From Buchnera aphidicola (Sipha maydis) (GTDB lineage: Bacteria > Pseudomonadota > Gammaproteobacteria > Enterobacterales > Enterobacteriaceae), in the NCBI RefSeq assembly GCF_024029855.1, contig NZ_CP097205.1, forward strand, positions 124,001 through 188,000: a stretch of 64,000 nt of DNA, in the 5' to 3' direction. This document shows, in pieces, positions 39,644 through 47,797 of this stretch; the first letter of the stretch is position 1; each line of letters starts with the position of its first letter. The translations under genes and the position numbers were made by a program. The notes beneath the pieces were generated by a model. The model was not told where the DNA came from, ran no database searches, and saw only the letters and a list, made by a program, of their open reading frames with translations.

Positions 39644-40336
39644 ATGAATATAATTCCATTTAAATGTATTTTAAACAATTTAAATACCATTAACTGTTCT
39701 GAAAACCATCAGAAAAAAGAAATTTTTTCAACAAACAAAATAAATAGTAATTTTTTTAATTTCTTTATAGAAAGACTTGAAAAAAAAAAATTATATGGAA
39801 AACAAAAAAACAAAATTTCTTTTCAAAACCCTCAAATTCAATTTAATAAAAATAATACTCCACTTTTTTCTTATCAAGAAATTACAACAAAGCAAGAAAA
39901 TAATTCACGTACTTTTAATTATACACTCTTTAAAGATAAAGATGTTTTAGTTAAAATTCCAAAAATAATTTTAGAAAAATCACCTATTATTATAGGAGCA
40001 AGCTTTCCAGTAGATGTAGAATCAGTACGTGTAATTATTTCAGATCATCAAAGAAACATTATTTTTCAAAAAGATCTTGGTCCAGCTAAAAAAGGTGAAA
40101 ATATATTTAAAATTAATTCTCAAGAAATTGATAAAAAATATTTTAGTAAAGATAATAAAAATCCAAAAACATATCATTTGAGTATTGTAGCAAAAACAAG
40201 TACTACTATTGTGCCAAATATAATTTTTACAAAAGGACATGTCAAAGATGTATTTATTTCTTCTGCCAATGATGTGTTTTTAAACATTGATGGATTAGGA
40301 ATATTTTCATTATTAGATATTATTCGAATTTTATAA
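39644..40336 (+). CDS. flgD: Flagellar hook-capping protein FlgD, solitary
   Basis: FlgD is exported through the flagellar apparatus and caps the growing hook. 230 residues equal E. coli FlgD (231). The C-terminal two-thirds aligns along its length: VESVRVIISDHQRNIIFQKDLG (E. coli ADKVTATITDKNGAVVRTIDIG), TYHLSIVAKTS (SYNVAISASNG), GHVKDVFISS, and the final LNIDGLGIFSLLDIIRIL (LDLGTYGTTTLDEVRQII). The N-terminus retains NFFNFFIERLEKK where E. coli has SFLTLLVAQLKNQ. The frame is intact and preceded by TAGG. No other flagellar gene lies beside it; the next genes are an OmpA-like gene and rne. Its role without hook genes in cis is unknown. Confidence 0.88.
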   Translation: MNIIPFKCILNNLNTINCSENHQKKEIFSTNKINSNFFNFFIERLEKKKLYGKQKNKISFQNPQIQFNKNNTPLFSYQEITTKQENNSRTFNYTLFKDKDVLVKIPKIILEKSPIIIGASFPVDVESVRVIISDHQRNIIFQKDLGPAKKGENIFKINSQEIDKKYFSKDNKNPKTYHLSIVAKTSTTIVPNIIFTKGHVKDVFISSANDVFLNIDGLGIFSLLDIIRIL

Positions 40337-40440
40337 ATTTTAAAATCTACTTGATATAAAAATATTTTATAAAAAGTAAAAAAAATTTTTTAAAATTCAA
40401 AATTTCTAAAGTAAATAATTTATACTGAACTTAAAATTTA

Positions 40441-40494
40441 TTATTGGTACTTAAAATAAAATATTTAAATAAGAAAAAATTTAAGTATCAATAA
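40441..40494. terminator. Hairpin between convergent flgD and rne
   Basis: TTATTGGTACTTAAA (40441-40455) and TTTAAGTATCAATAA (40480-40494) pair over 15 positions with one G-T wobble, around a 24-base A-rich loop. The outer flanks can extend it with a bulge. It sits in the 289-base spacer between the 3' ends of flgD and rne and could terminate both. No coding homology, including no trace of the missing rne zinc-link segment, is seen in this spacer. Confidence 0.5.
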
Positions 40495-40625
40495 TAAAAT
40501 TATTCAAATCAGAGAGAATTTAAATATTTATTAAAAAAATAATATTTAGAAAATTCATTTAGAAAATTTTTATTTATTTTTGTAAATCAATATAGAAATT
40601 TATTAATATTATAAAAAATAAAAAA

Positions 40626-41855
40626 TTATTTTCGGAATAAAAATAATTTTTTAATTATTTTTTTTTTTACTATGTATGATAAATTATAAATTTTTCTTCT
40701 CGAAATTTCTAATAATCCAAATTTCGAAATTTTTCCTATGATAATTCTAGAAAATTCTTTTTTAGCATGAAATTTAAAATTTTTTTCTACTATTTTTTTA
40801 TTTATTTTTTTTCTCATAGAAATAAAATCTATTATTATAATTCCTCCAATATCTTTTAATCGGATTTGTCTAATTATTTCAGGAATAATGAAAAAATTTA
40901 TATTAAAAGCTGTATTTTCAAGCGTATTAAAATTCTTAAGAGAAGAAGAATTAATATCTATTACAGTCAAAGCTTCAGTAAAATCAATATATAAAGATAT
41001 GTTAGATGATAATTTTATTTTTTGATCAAAAATAGCAGAAATTTTATTTTGCAAATTGTAATAATGGAAAATAGAAATATTTTTTTTAAATAATTTTATC
41101 TTATTAAGATAATCTAAAAGATTAAATAAAATAAGAAAACTTTTTATTCGTATAAAAAAAATGTTATTATCAATAATAATTTGAGATATTTTATAACAAA
41201 TTATTTCTCTTAGTAAATTTATAAAAATATTATCTATTTGCAAGCTTTTTAATAATAAAATATTTTTTCTATTTTTGCATATTAAATTCCATTTTTTTAT
41301 TTGTATCGTACAATCTTTTTGTAATTCTTGTATTAACTTTCCAGAAGCAGATGTACGCAAAATTATTCCCATATTTTTTGGAATTTTTAATAACTTTATT
41401 AAAAATTTTAATTTTTTACGTTTTTCTCCTTGAATTTTATTAGATATTTTTCTTATATGAGGTTTATTTATAATTAAAATAACATATACTCCTAAAAGAG
41501 TAATAAATGTAGTTAATAATCCTCCTTTATTTTTTTTTTCTAATTTTAATATTTGAATTAATATTTTTTTTTTATTTTTTATAAAATAATTTTTATCTAA
41601 TAAAAAAAAATTTATTTTTATATTTGAAAATAATTTTTTAGAAATATTTTTAAAAGGTAATAAACCTAATTTTTTTCCTCCATAATCTACAAAAATAGCT
41701 TCTAAACTATGTGAAATTTTTTTTAAACTACATAAGTAAATATTGTTTACAGATTTGAAACTCATTTTATTTATATTAATATTGTATATTTTTTTTTTTT
41801 TTACTATAACAAAAAAAATTTCTTTTGTATTGACTTTAATAAACATTTTTTTCAT
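40626..41855 (-). CDS. rne: Ribonuclease E reduced to its large catalytic domain
   Basis: Endoribonuclease of mRNA decay and rRNA/tRNA processing. At 409 residues it covers only about residues 1-410 of the 1061-residue E. coli enzyme. The S1 domain (about 37-120, SLEAIFVDYGGKKLGLLPF) and the 5'-sensor residues in ILRTSASG (R167, T168) are seen. The DNase I-like core has the metal aspartates D300 (VIDINSS) and D343 (IIDFISM), matching E. coli D303 and D346. It stops just after FGLLEISRR, before the CPRCxG zinc link that joins protomers, and has neither the small domain nor the degradosome scaffold. Surface segments are very divergent and isoleucine/lysine-rich. Confidence 0.92.
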   Translation of the reverse strand: MKKMFIKVNTKEIFFVIVKKKKIYNININKMSFKSVNNIYLCSLKKISHSLEAIFVDYGGKKLGLLPFKNISKKLFSNIKINFFLLDKNYFIKNKKKILIQILKLEKKNKGGLLTTFITLLGVYVILIINKPHIRKISNKIQGEKRKKLKFLIKLLKIPKNMGIILRTSASGKLIQELQKDCTIQIKKWNLICKNRKNILLLKSLQIDNIFINLLREIICYKISQIIIDNNIFFIRIKSFLILFNLLDYLNKIKLFKKNISIFHYYNLQNKISAIFDQKIKLSSNISLYIDFTEALTVIDINSSSLKNFNTLENTAFNINFFIIPEIIRQIRLKDIGGIIIIDFISMRKKINKKIVEKNFKFHAKKEFSRIIIGKISKFGLLEISRRKIYNLSYIVKKKIIKKLFLFRK

Positions 41856-41952
41856 TTAAATCCTCTTAATATAATTTAATAAATTTTTTTTTAATATTAA
41901 ATATTTTAAATATAAATATTAATAATAAAATTTTTTATATAATGGATATCTT

Positions 41953-42897
41953 ATGATTTTAAAAACAACAAATCTATGTTTTATTAAAATTCATAAAACG
42001 CATCTTTATCAAAGAATAGATAATTTTTTAATAAAAAAATTTAAAAATATTCCTAAAAGTAAATTGTATAATATAATTAGACGAGGAAAAATAAGAATAA
42101 ATAAAAAAAGAGTAAAACCCAAATATAAATTAAAAATCGGAGATATAGTTAAAATCCCTCCTTTAAAAATTCAAAAAGTAAATTCTCGAAAAAAAAAAAT
42201 TGATAAAAAATATTGTAAAATTATATTAAAAAATACTTTATATGAAGATAAGCATATTTTAATAATTAATAAAATCTCAGGAATTTCTGTTCATGGAGGT
42301 AGCGGAATTAATTTTGGAATTATTGAAATTTTAAGATTATTAAAGCCGCAAGAAAAATATTTAGAATTAATTCATCGTTTAGATAGATATACTTCTGGAA
42401 TTTTAATGATTGCTAAAAAAAAATCCTCTTTACTATATTTTCATAAAAAATTTAGAGAAAAAAATATTCAAAAGGAATACATTGCTATTGTACATGGAAA
42501 TGTATTTTTTAAGAAAAAAACTGTAAATAATTTTTTATTAAAAAAAAATGTTTTAAATAAAAAAAAAATTGTAATTGTAAATAATACAGGAAAACTATCT
42601 AAAACAATTTTTATAAAAAAAAAAACAACATTAAATTTTAGTTTAATATCTATTGTCCCTTGCACTGGAAGAATGCATCAAATCAGAGTTCATGCTGCAT
42701 ATATAGGTCATCCAATTGTTTTTGATGATAGGTATGGAAAAAAATTTTTAGATAAAAAAATCATGTTTAACAAAAATAATAATCTTTTATTGCATGCAAA
42801 AAAAATTACTTTTATACATCCTATATCTAAAAAAAAGATCACTATTTCCGCTCCTTTAGATAAAAAATTTAAAAAAATTATTAAAAAATTATTTTAA
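41953..42897 (+). CDS. rluC: 23S rRNA pseudouridine synthase RluC
   Basis: Makes pseudouridines 955, 2504 and 2580 in 23S rRNA. 314 residues compare with 319. An N-terminal S4 domain (about 18-75, RIDNFLIKKFKNIPKSKLYNIIRRGKIRIN) precedes the RluA-type catalytic domain with the active aspartate in HRLDRYTSG near residue 140. CTGRMHQIRVHAAYIGHPI is intact. It diverges from rne, as in E. coli. Confidence 0.95.
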   Translation: MILKTTNLCFIKIHKTHLYQRIDNFLIKKFKNIPKSKLYNIIRRGKIRINKKRVKPKYKLKIGDIVKIPPLKIQKVNSRKKKIDKKYCKIILKNTLYEDKHILIINKISGISVHGGSGINFGIIEILRLLKPQEKYLELIHRLDRYTSGILMIAKKKSSLLYFHKKFREKNIQKEYIAIVHGNVFFKKKTVNNFLLKKNVLNKKKIVIVNNTGKLSKTIFIKKKTTLNFSLISIVPCTGRMHQIRVHAAYIGHPIVFDDRYGKKFLDKKIMFNKNNNLLLHAKKITFIHPISKKKITISAPLDKKFKKIIKKLF

Positions 42898-42961
42898 ATT
42901 TCTCCTTTTTTTAACAAAAAAATTAAAATATTTTAATATTTTTGAAAAGAAAATTTATTTC

Positions 42962-42991
42962 TTGAATAATATTTGAAATTAAATATATAAT
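42962..42991 (+). promoter_or_regulatory. Predicted promoter for rpmF-fabD-fabG-acpP
   Basis: TTGAAT (42962-42967) and a perfect TATAAT (42986-42991) are 18 bases apart, with the expected start about 26 bases before the rpmF ATG. AGGA at about 43014 serves as ribosome binding site. The genes downstream are closely spaced on one strand, as in the E. coli rpmF-fab cluster. Confidence 0.45.
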
Positions 42992-43023
42992 AATAAAAAT
43001 TATTATGCATAATAGGAAAAAAA

Positions 43024-43200
43024 ATGGCAGTTCAAAAAAGCAAACCTACAAGATCAAAAAGAGGAATGCGCCGTTCTCATGATTTTTTAAAAAAAAAAAA
43101 TAATATATCAATAGATAAAACTACAAATGAATTTCATATTAGGCATCATATGACAAAAAAAGGATATTATAAAGGAAAAAAAATATTATTTAATAATTAA
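43024..43200 (+). CDS. rpmF: 50S ribosomal protein L32
   Basis: A 58-codon frame encodes [20 protein letters not shown], the L32 signature, then a lysine-rich tail ending [18 protein letters not shown] (enteric L32 ends similarly with a GYYRGRKV-type motif). E. coli L32 has 57 residues. AGGA eight bases upstream is the ribosome binding site. It heads the fatty-acid cluster, but plsX and fabH, which follow rpmF in E. coli, are missing. Confidence 0.95.
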   Translation: MAVQKSKPTRSKRGMRRSHDFLKKKNNISIDKTTNEFHIRHHMTKKGYYKGKKILFNN

Positions 43201-43230
43201 TTTTTTAAACATTATATTTAAAAATAAAAA

Positions 43231-44121
43231 ATGATTAAATTTGCAATGATATTTCCAGGTCATGGATTTCAAAATTTTAAAATTATAAAAAAATTACATA
43301 AAAAATATACTATCATTCAAAAAACTTTTTCTAAAGCTTCTGAATATTTAAATTGCAACTTATGGAAAAAATTTCTAAAAAACACATACCAAAAAAACAA
43401 ATATCAATATTTCTCGCAAATAGAAATTTTAATAATCTCTATATCTTTATACAAGTTATGGAAGAAAAAAATTGGCATATATCCTTACATAATGACAGGA
43501 CATAGTTTAGGGCAATATTCTGCATTAGTATGTAGTAATGTTTTAACTTTTTCAGATGCTTTAAAAATAGTTTACTATAGACAAAAATTAATGAAAAAAA
43601 AAATAGGAATAATGTATGCTGTAATAGGACTAAAAGAAAAAATAATAACAGAAATTTGTCAAAATTTTGGTAATAAAAATTTTTTTATCGCCTGTATTAA
43701 TTCTCATGATCAGATTATTATTACCGGGAAAAAAAAATATTCCAAAAAAATAATTTTTCAATGTAAAAAAAATGGCGCTAAACATGTCATTAAATTACCA
43801 ATAAAAAACATTTCTCACTGTCCATTAATGAAAGAAATTAAAGAAAAAATGTTTTCTAAATTTTCTAAAATTAATTTTCATCAACCAAAAAATTTCATTA
43901 TGGATAGTACTTTAGTAAAAATTTTATATAAACCTCAAGATATTAAACATGCATTATTTAATCAAATTTGCAAACCAGTTTATTGGGAACATACAATAAA
44001 CTTTTTAATTTCTAAAAAAATAAAATATTTTTTAGAAATGAATACAGGAAATTTTTTAACAAAATTAAGTAATAATAAAAAAAAATATCATGCATTATAT
44101 ATAAAAAAAATTTTTTATTAA
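43231..44121 (+). CDS. fabD: Malonyl-CoA:ACP transacylase
   Basis: Loads malonyl groups onto acyl carrier protein. 296 residues compare with 309. Catalytic serine is in GHSLGQYSALV near 90-100, arginine in YYRQKLM near 117, and the active-site histidine in NISHCPLM near 195. The C-terminal EVGPG segment of E. coli is EMNTG here and the tail is shortened. Key residues are intact. It overlaps nothing and is 24 bases before fabG. Confidence 0.94.
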   Translation: MIKFAMIFPGHGFQNFKIIKKLHKKYTIIQKTFSKASEYLNCNLWKKFLKNTYQKNKYQYFSQIEILIISISLYKLWKKKIGIYPYIMTGHSLGQYSALVCSNVLTFSDALKIVYYRQKLMKKKIGIMYAVIGLKEKIITEICQNFGNKNFFIACINSHDQIIITGKKKYSKKIIFQCKKNGAKHVIKLPIKNISHCPLMKEIKEKMFSKFSKINFHQPKNFIMDSTLVKILYKPQDIKHALFNQICKPVYWEHTINFLISKKIKYFLEMNTGNFLTKLSNNKKKYHALYIKKIFY

Positions 44122-44145
44122 TAAAAAATTTTTATAAGAGTAATT

Positions 44146-44880
44146 ATGAAAAAATTTAGAAAAAATATATTAATTACCGGAGCTAGTCAAGGAATAGGAA
44201 AATCTATTTTAAAAAAATTTTTAAAAAAAAAATATAAAATTATCGGAACCTCAAGAACAAAGAAAGGAGCTTTAAAAATTCAAAAAAAAATAAAAAAAAA
44301 TGGTTACGGAATGGTTTTAAACGTTAAAAATTTTCAATCAATTAAAACTTTTTTAAAAAAAATAAAAAAAAAAATTCCGAATATAGACATATTAATTAAT
44401 AATATAGGAGTTATTTCAGATAATTTGATAACAAAAATGTCTTATGAATCTTGGAATCAAATAATTCAAATAAATTTAACATCTGTTTTTTATATTACTA
44501 AAAAAATAATAAAAAAAATGATTCAAAATCGTTATGGAAGAATTATAAATATAGGATCTATTTCTGGATTCATAGGAAATCCAGGACAAATTAATTATTC
44601 TGCTTCTAAATCAGGATTAATTGGTTTTACTAAATCTTTAGCTCTAGAAGTTGCAATGAGAGGAATTACTGTAAATTTAGTTTCTCCTGGATTTATCAAA
44701 ACAAAAATGTTAAACACTCTTACAAAAATACAATTACGTAAATGTCTTAAAAAAATTCCTATGAAAAAATTTGGAAAACCTCAAGATATTGCAAATATAG
44801 TTGAATTTTTAGCATCCAAAAAATCATCATATATTACTGGTCAAACTTTACATGTTAATGGAGGAATATGTATATTATAA
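44146..44880 (+). CDS. fabG: 3-oxoacyl-ACP reductase
   Basis: NADPH-dependent reductase of the fatty-acid elongation cycle. 244 residues equal E. coli FabG. The coenzyme motif TGASQGIGKSI is at about 11-21, NNIGV near 85, and the catalytic triad S/Y/K in NIGSISGF and YSASKSGLIG. GFIKTKM and the C-terminal TGQTLHVNGG are also conserved. Closely spaced between fabD and acpP. Confidence 0.97.
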   Translation: MKKFRKNILITGASQGIGKSILKKFLKKKYKIIGTSRTKKGALKIQKKIKKNGYGMVLNVKNFQSIKTFLKKIKKKIPNIDILINNIGVISDNLITKMSYESWNQIIQINLTSVFYITKKIIKKMIQNRYGRIINIGSISGFIGNPGQINYSASKSGLIGFTKSLALEVAMRGITVNLVSPGFIKTKMLNTLTKIQLRKCLKKIPMKKFGKPQDIANIVEFLASKKSSYITGQTLHVNGGICIL

Positions 44881-44913
44881 AATTTTTTAAAAATTAAAAT
44901 TTTAGGAAAATTT

Positions 44914-45147
44914 ATGAAAATAGGTAAAGAAATTAAAAAAATTATTATGAAATGTTTATCTTTAAAAAAAAAAATTAAAAAAGAACAATCTTTTAAAAAT
45001 GATTTAGAAGCAGATTCATTAGATATGATTGAATTAATTATGACAATAGAAGATAAATTTAAAATAAATATTTCTGATATAGAAATGGAAAAAATTGATA
45101 CAGTTCAATCTTTGCTTTTTCTTGTGAAAAAAAAATTTAAAAAATAA
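44914..45147 (+). CDS. acpP: Acyl carrier protein
   Basis: Carries growing acyl chains on a phosphopantetheine arm. 77 residues (E. coli 78). The attachment serine is S39 in [13 protein letters not shown]. Helix II and the C-terminal [13 protein letters not shown] are recognisable. The protein is unusually basic for an ACP: helix I and the following loop are lysine-rich ([15 protein letters not shown]), whereas E. coli ACP is strongly acidic. AGGA precedes the ATG. Confidence 0.96.
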   Translation: MKIGKEIKKIIMKCLSLKKKIKKEQSFKNDLEADSLDMIELIMTIEDKFKINISDIEMEKIDTVQSLLFLVKKKFKK

Positions 45148-45312
45148 GATTGTTTATAATTTAAAAAAAAAAATTATTAAAAAAATTTTTTTTAAATAAA
45201 TAATTAAAAATATATGTATTATAAAAAAAATTAGAAATAATAATTAAAGAAAATATTTTTTCTATAATTGGAAAATAAAATTAATATAAAAAAATTACAT
45301 ATTGAAATTTTT

Positions 45313-45975
45313 ATGAAAAACAAATTTATCGTTATAGAAGGATTAGAAGGTGCAGGAAAAACTACTATTTGTAAAAAAATAAGAAATTTACTTTTTTACA
45401 AAAAAATAAAAAATATAATTATTGTTAGACAACCTGGTGGTACATATATTTCTGAAAAAATTCGAAAAATAATAAAATCTGAAAATAAAGATGAAAAATT
45501 AAATATTTATGCTGAATTATTATTATTATATTCAGCTCGTTTACAACTTATGGAAAATATTATTTATCCTAAATTTAAACAAGGTGCTTGGATTATTTCT
45601 GATCGTCATAATTTATCTTCTATAGCTTATCAAGGTGGAGGAAGAGGTTTAAATCAAAATTTAATAAAACAACTCACGAAAATAACTAATAATTTTATTA
45701 AACCAGATTTAACAATATTTTTAGATGTTCATCCTAAAATTGGTATAAAAAGAGCTATTTTAAGAAAAAAATTAGATAGAATAGAAAAAAAATCTATTAA
45801 TTTTTTTAAAAAAGTAAGAAAATGTTATTTAAAATATTTATCTTTTCAATCTAAAAAAATAATTATTAATGCAAATTCTACAATTAAGCAAGTAAATAAA
45901 ATAATTAAAAATAAATTATACAAATGGTTAAAAAACCAAGATGAAACTGTATCCATGGCTGAAAAAAAAATATAA
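45313..45975 (+). CDS. tmk: Thymidylate kinase
   Basis: Phosphorylates dTMP to dTDP. The ATG at 45313 gives MKNKFIVIEGLEGAGKTT, matching the family; the frame is open 15 codons further upstream from a TTG without homology. 220 residues compare with 213. P-loop GLEGAGKT at about 10-17, RQPGG near 40, and SDRHNLSSIAYQGGGRG near 97-113 are all present. The LID region is lysine-rich. Its end overlaps the start of holB by 35 bases, suggesting coupled translation. Confidence 0.94.
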   Translation: MKNKFIVIEGLEGAGKTTICKKIRNLLFYKKIKNIIIVRQPGGTYISEKIRKIIKSENKDEKLNIYAELLLLYSARLQLMENIIYPKFKQGAWIISDRHNLSSIAYQGGGRGLNQNLIKQLTKITNNFIKPDLTIFLDVHPKIGIKRAILRKKLDRIEKKSINFFKKVRKCYLKYLSFQSKKIIINANSTIKQVNKIIKNKLYKWLKNQDETVSMAEKKI

Positions 45976-46921
45976 AAAAATAATTTTGCAATATTTAAAT
46001 AAGAAATTACACCATGCAATTATAATTCGTTCTAATATTTACATAGGATCGAATAAATTGATATTTTTTCTATGTAAAAAAATTCTCTGTACTAACTCTA
46101 AAAACTTATTTAGTTGTAATGAATGTCAACACTGTAAATTAGTAGAATCAAATAATTATCCAGATTTACATATTATTAATACAGAAAATCATAAAAAAAC
46201 TATCGGAATTGATTATTTTCTAAGTTTTATCAATCAAGTTTATAATACTTCAAAATTAGGAAAAAAAACTATAGTTTGGATTTCTAAAACTCATTGCTTG
46301 ACAGAAGCAACCGTAAATTCTTTTCTAAAAATTTTAGAAGAACCTCCATTAAATACATTATTTTTTTTAGAATATAATAGTTTCTTCAAATTAAAAAAAA
46401 CATTAAGAAGTAGGTGTATTATCTATGATATACATCCTCCTTCCCAAAAACAAGGAATTATTTGGTTAAAAAAAAAAAGTAACACATTTTCTACCAAAAA
46501 TTTACTTATATCTTTAAAATTATCAGAAAATTCTCCTCTCTTAGCTAAAAAAATTCTTTATAGTTCTTTATGGATAGAACGAAAATTTTTTTTTAAAAAA
46601 GTTAAAAAATCTATTAAAAAAAAAAATTTATTAAATTTATTAAATTATTTTCCAAATCATACTAAAAAAAAAGTTTTTTGGATTTATTCTTTAGTTTTAG
46701 ATACCATAAAATTTTATTATGATAAAGATTTAAAATTAATTAATTCCGATCAAAAAAAACTAATAAAAATAATACAAAAAAAAAATAAAATTAAAGATTT
46801 GTATATTATAATAAATTCATGGAAAAAATGCTTTTTTTGTCTAAATAATATTGCTAAAGTTAATAAAAAATTTATTTTATTAGAACCATTAATTCTTTGG
46901 GAAAATATTTTTCATTTTTAA
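45941..46921 (+). CDS. holB: DNA polymerase III delta prime subunit
   Basis: Clamp-loader subunit. 326 residues compare with 334. The start MKLYPWLKKKYKK matches E. coli MRWYPWLRPDFEK, although it lies inside tmk. The zinc-module cysteines are seen in ILCTNSKNLFSCNECQHCKL near 50-69, and the LKILEEPP and LRSRC motifs are conserved. Like E. coli delta prime it lacks a functional Walker A. The C-terminal third is very divergent. Confidence 0.93.
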   Translation: MKLYPWLKKKYKKIILQYLNKKLHHAIIIRSNIYIGSNKLIFFLCKKILCTNSKNLFSCNECQHCKLVESNNYPDLHIINTENHKKTIGIDYFLSFINQVYNTSKLGKKTIVWISKTHCLTEATVNSFLKILEEPPLNTLFFLEYNSFFKLKKTLRSRCIIYDIHPPSQKQGIIWLKKKSNTFSTKNLLISLKLSENSPLLAKKILYSSLWIERKFFFKKVKKSIKKKNLLNLLNYFPNHTKKKVFWIYSLVLDTIKFYYDKDLKLINSDQKKLIKIIQKKNKIKDLYIIINSWKKCFFCLNNIAKVNKKFILLEPLILWENIFHF

Positions 46922-46948
46922 TATTTTAAAAAAATACAGAGGAAAGCC

Positions 46949-47733
46949 ATGTTCTTAATCGATTCACATTGTCATCTTAATAAAATTCATAATAATAAAT
47001 CTCAAAATAAAATTTTAAAGACACTTAAAGAAGCATATAAAAAAAAAATAAAAATGATATTATCCGTTGCAACTTCTATAAAAGATTTTCAAGATATGCA
47101 AATCTTGTATAAAAATATTCCTTATAATATTTTATATTCTTGCGGTATACATCCATTATATTGTTGTAAAAAAAAAACTCTTATAAAAAATTAAAAAAAT
47201 TATCACAACATAAAAAAGTAATTGCCATTGGAGAAACTGGATTAGATTATTTTTATAAAAAAGAAGAATCTAATTTACAAATAAAATCACTTTATCAACA
47301 TATATCTATTAGTAAAAGTTTAGAAAAACCATTAATAATACATTCTAGAAACTCAGGAAAAGATATATTAAAAATTTTAAAATCAGAAAAAAAAGGATTT
47401 TTAAAAGGAATTTTTCATTCGTTTAATGATAATTACGAAATAGCAAAGAAAATATTAGATCTCGGTTTTTATATCTCCATTTCTGGAATGATTACATTTA
47501 AAAATTCTATTCAACTGCGTTCCGTATTAAAAAAAATCCCTTTAAATCGTTTACTGTTAGAAACTGATTCTCCTTATTTAACTCCTGTACCTCATAGAGG
47601 GAAAAAAAATAAACCTTCTTATATTGAATATATCGCAAAATGTGTTTCTGATATTAAAAAAGTTAGTTTAGAAAAATTAATTTATATTACAAAAAAAAAT
47701 TTTTTTAAATTATTTAAATTAAAAAAAATATAA
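46949..47733 (+). pseudogene. ycfH: TatD-family nuclease YcfH, split by a -1 frameshift at A10
   Basis: TatD-type metal-dependent DNase. The first part (46949 to 47194) encodes DSHCHLN to CGIHPLYCCKKK and then stops. The rest continues in another frame from about 47170 without a break to 47733: AIGETGLDY, IIHSRN, GIFHSF, LDLGFYISISG and ETDSPYLTPVPHRGK. The junction is a run of ten A (47168-47177). One extra A in the transcript, or a -1 ribosomal slip, restores a 261-residue protein (E. coli 265) with every metal ligand kept. That conservation argues that the gene is still expressed through slippage, as has been reported for Buchnera poly(A) tracts. The formal annotation is a disrupted gene. 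Confidence 0.88.
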
Positions 47734-47797
47734 ATAAATTTTTTATTTTTTTGATTAATTTAATTTTATTAATAATTTTTTGTCAAAAGGTTAAAAT

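Noticed and set aside
40500-40625. Frameshifted continuation of rne after its stop
   Set aside because: The sequence beyond the stop shows no cysteine-containing zinc-link motif or small-domain homology in any frame, so true truncation is more likely.
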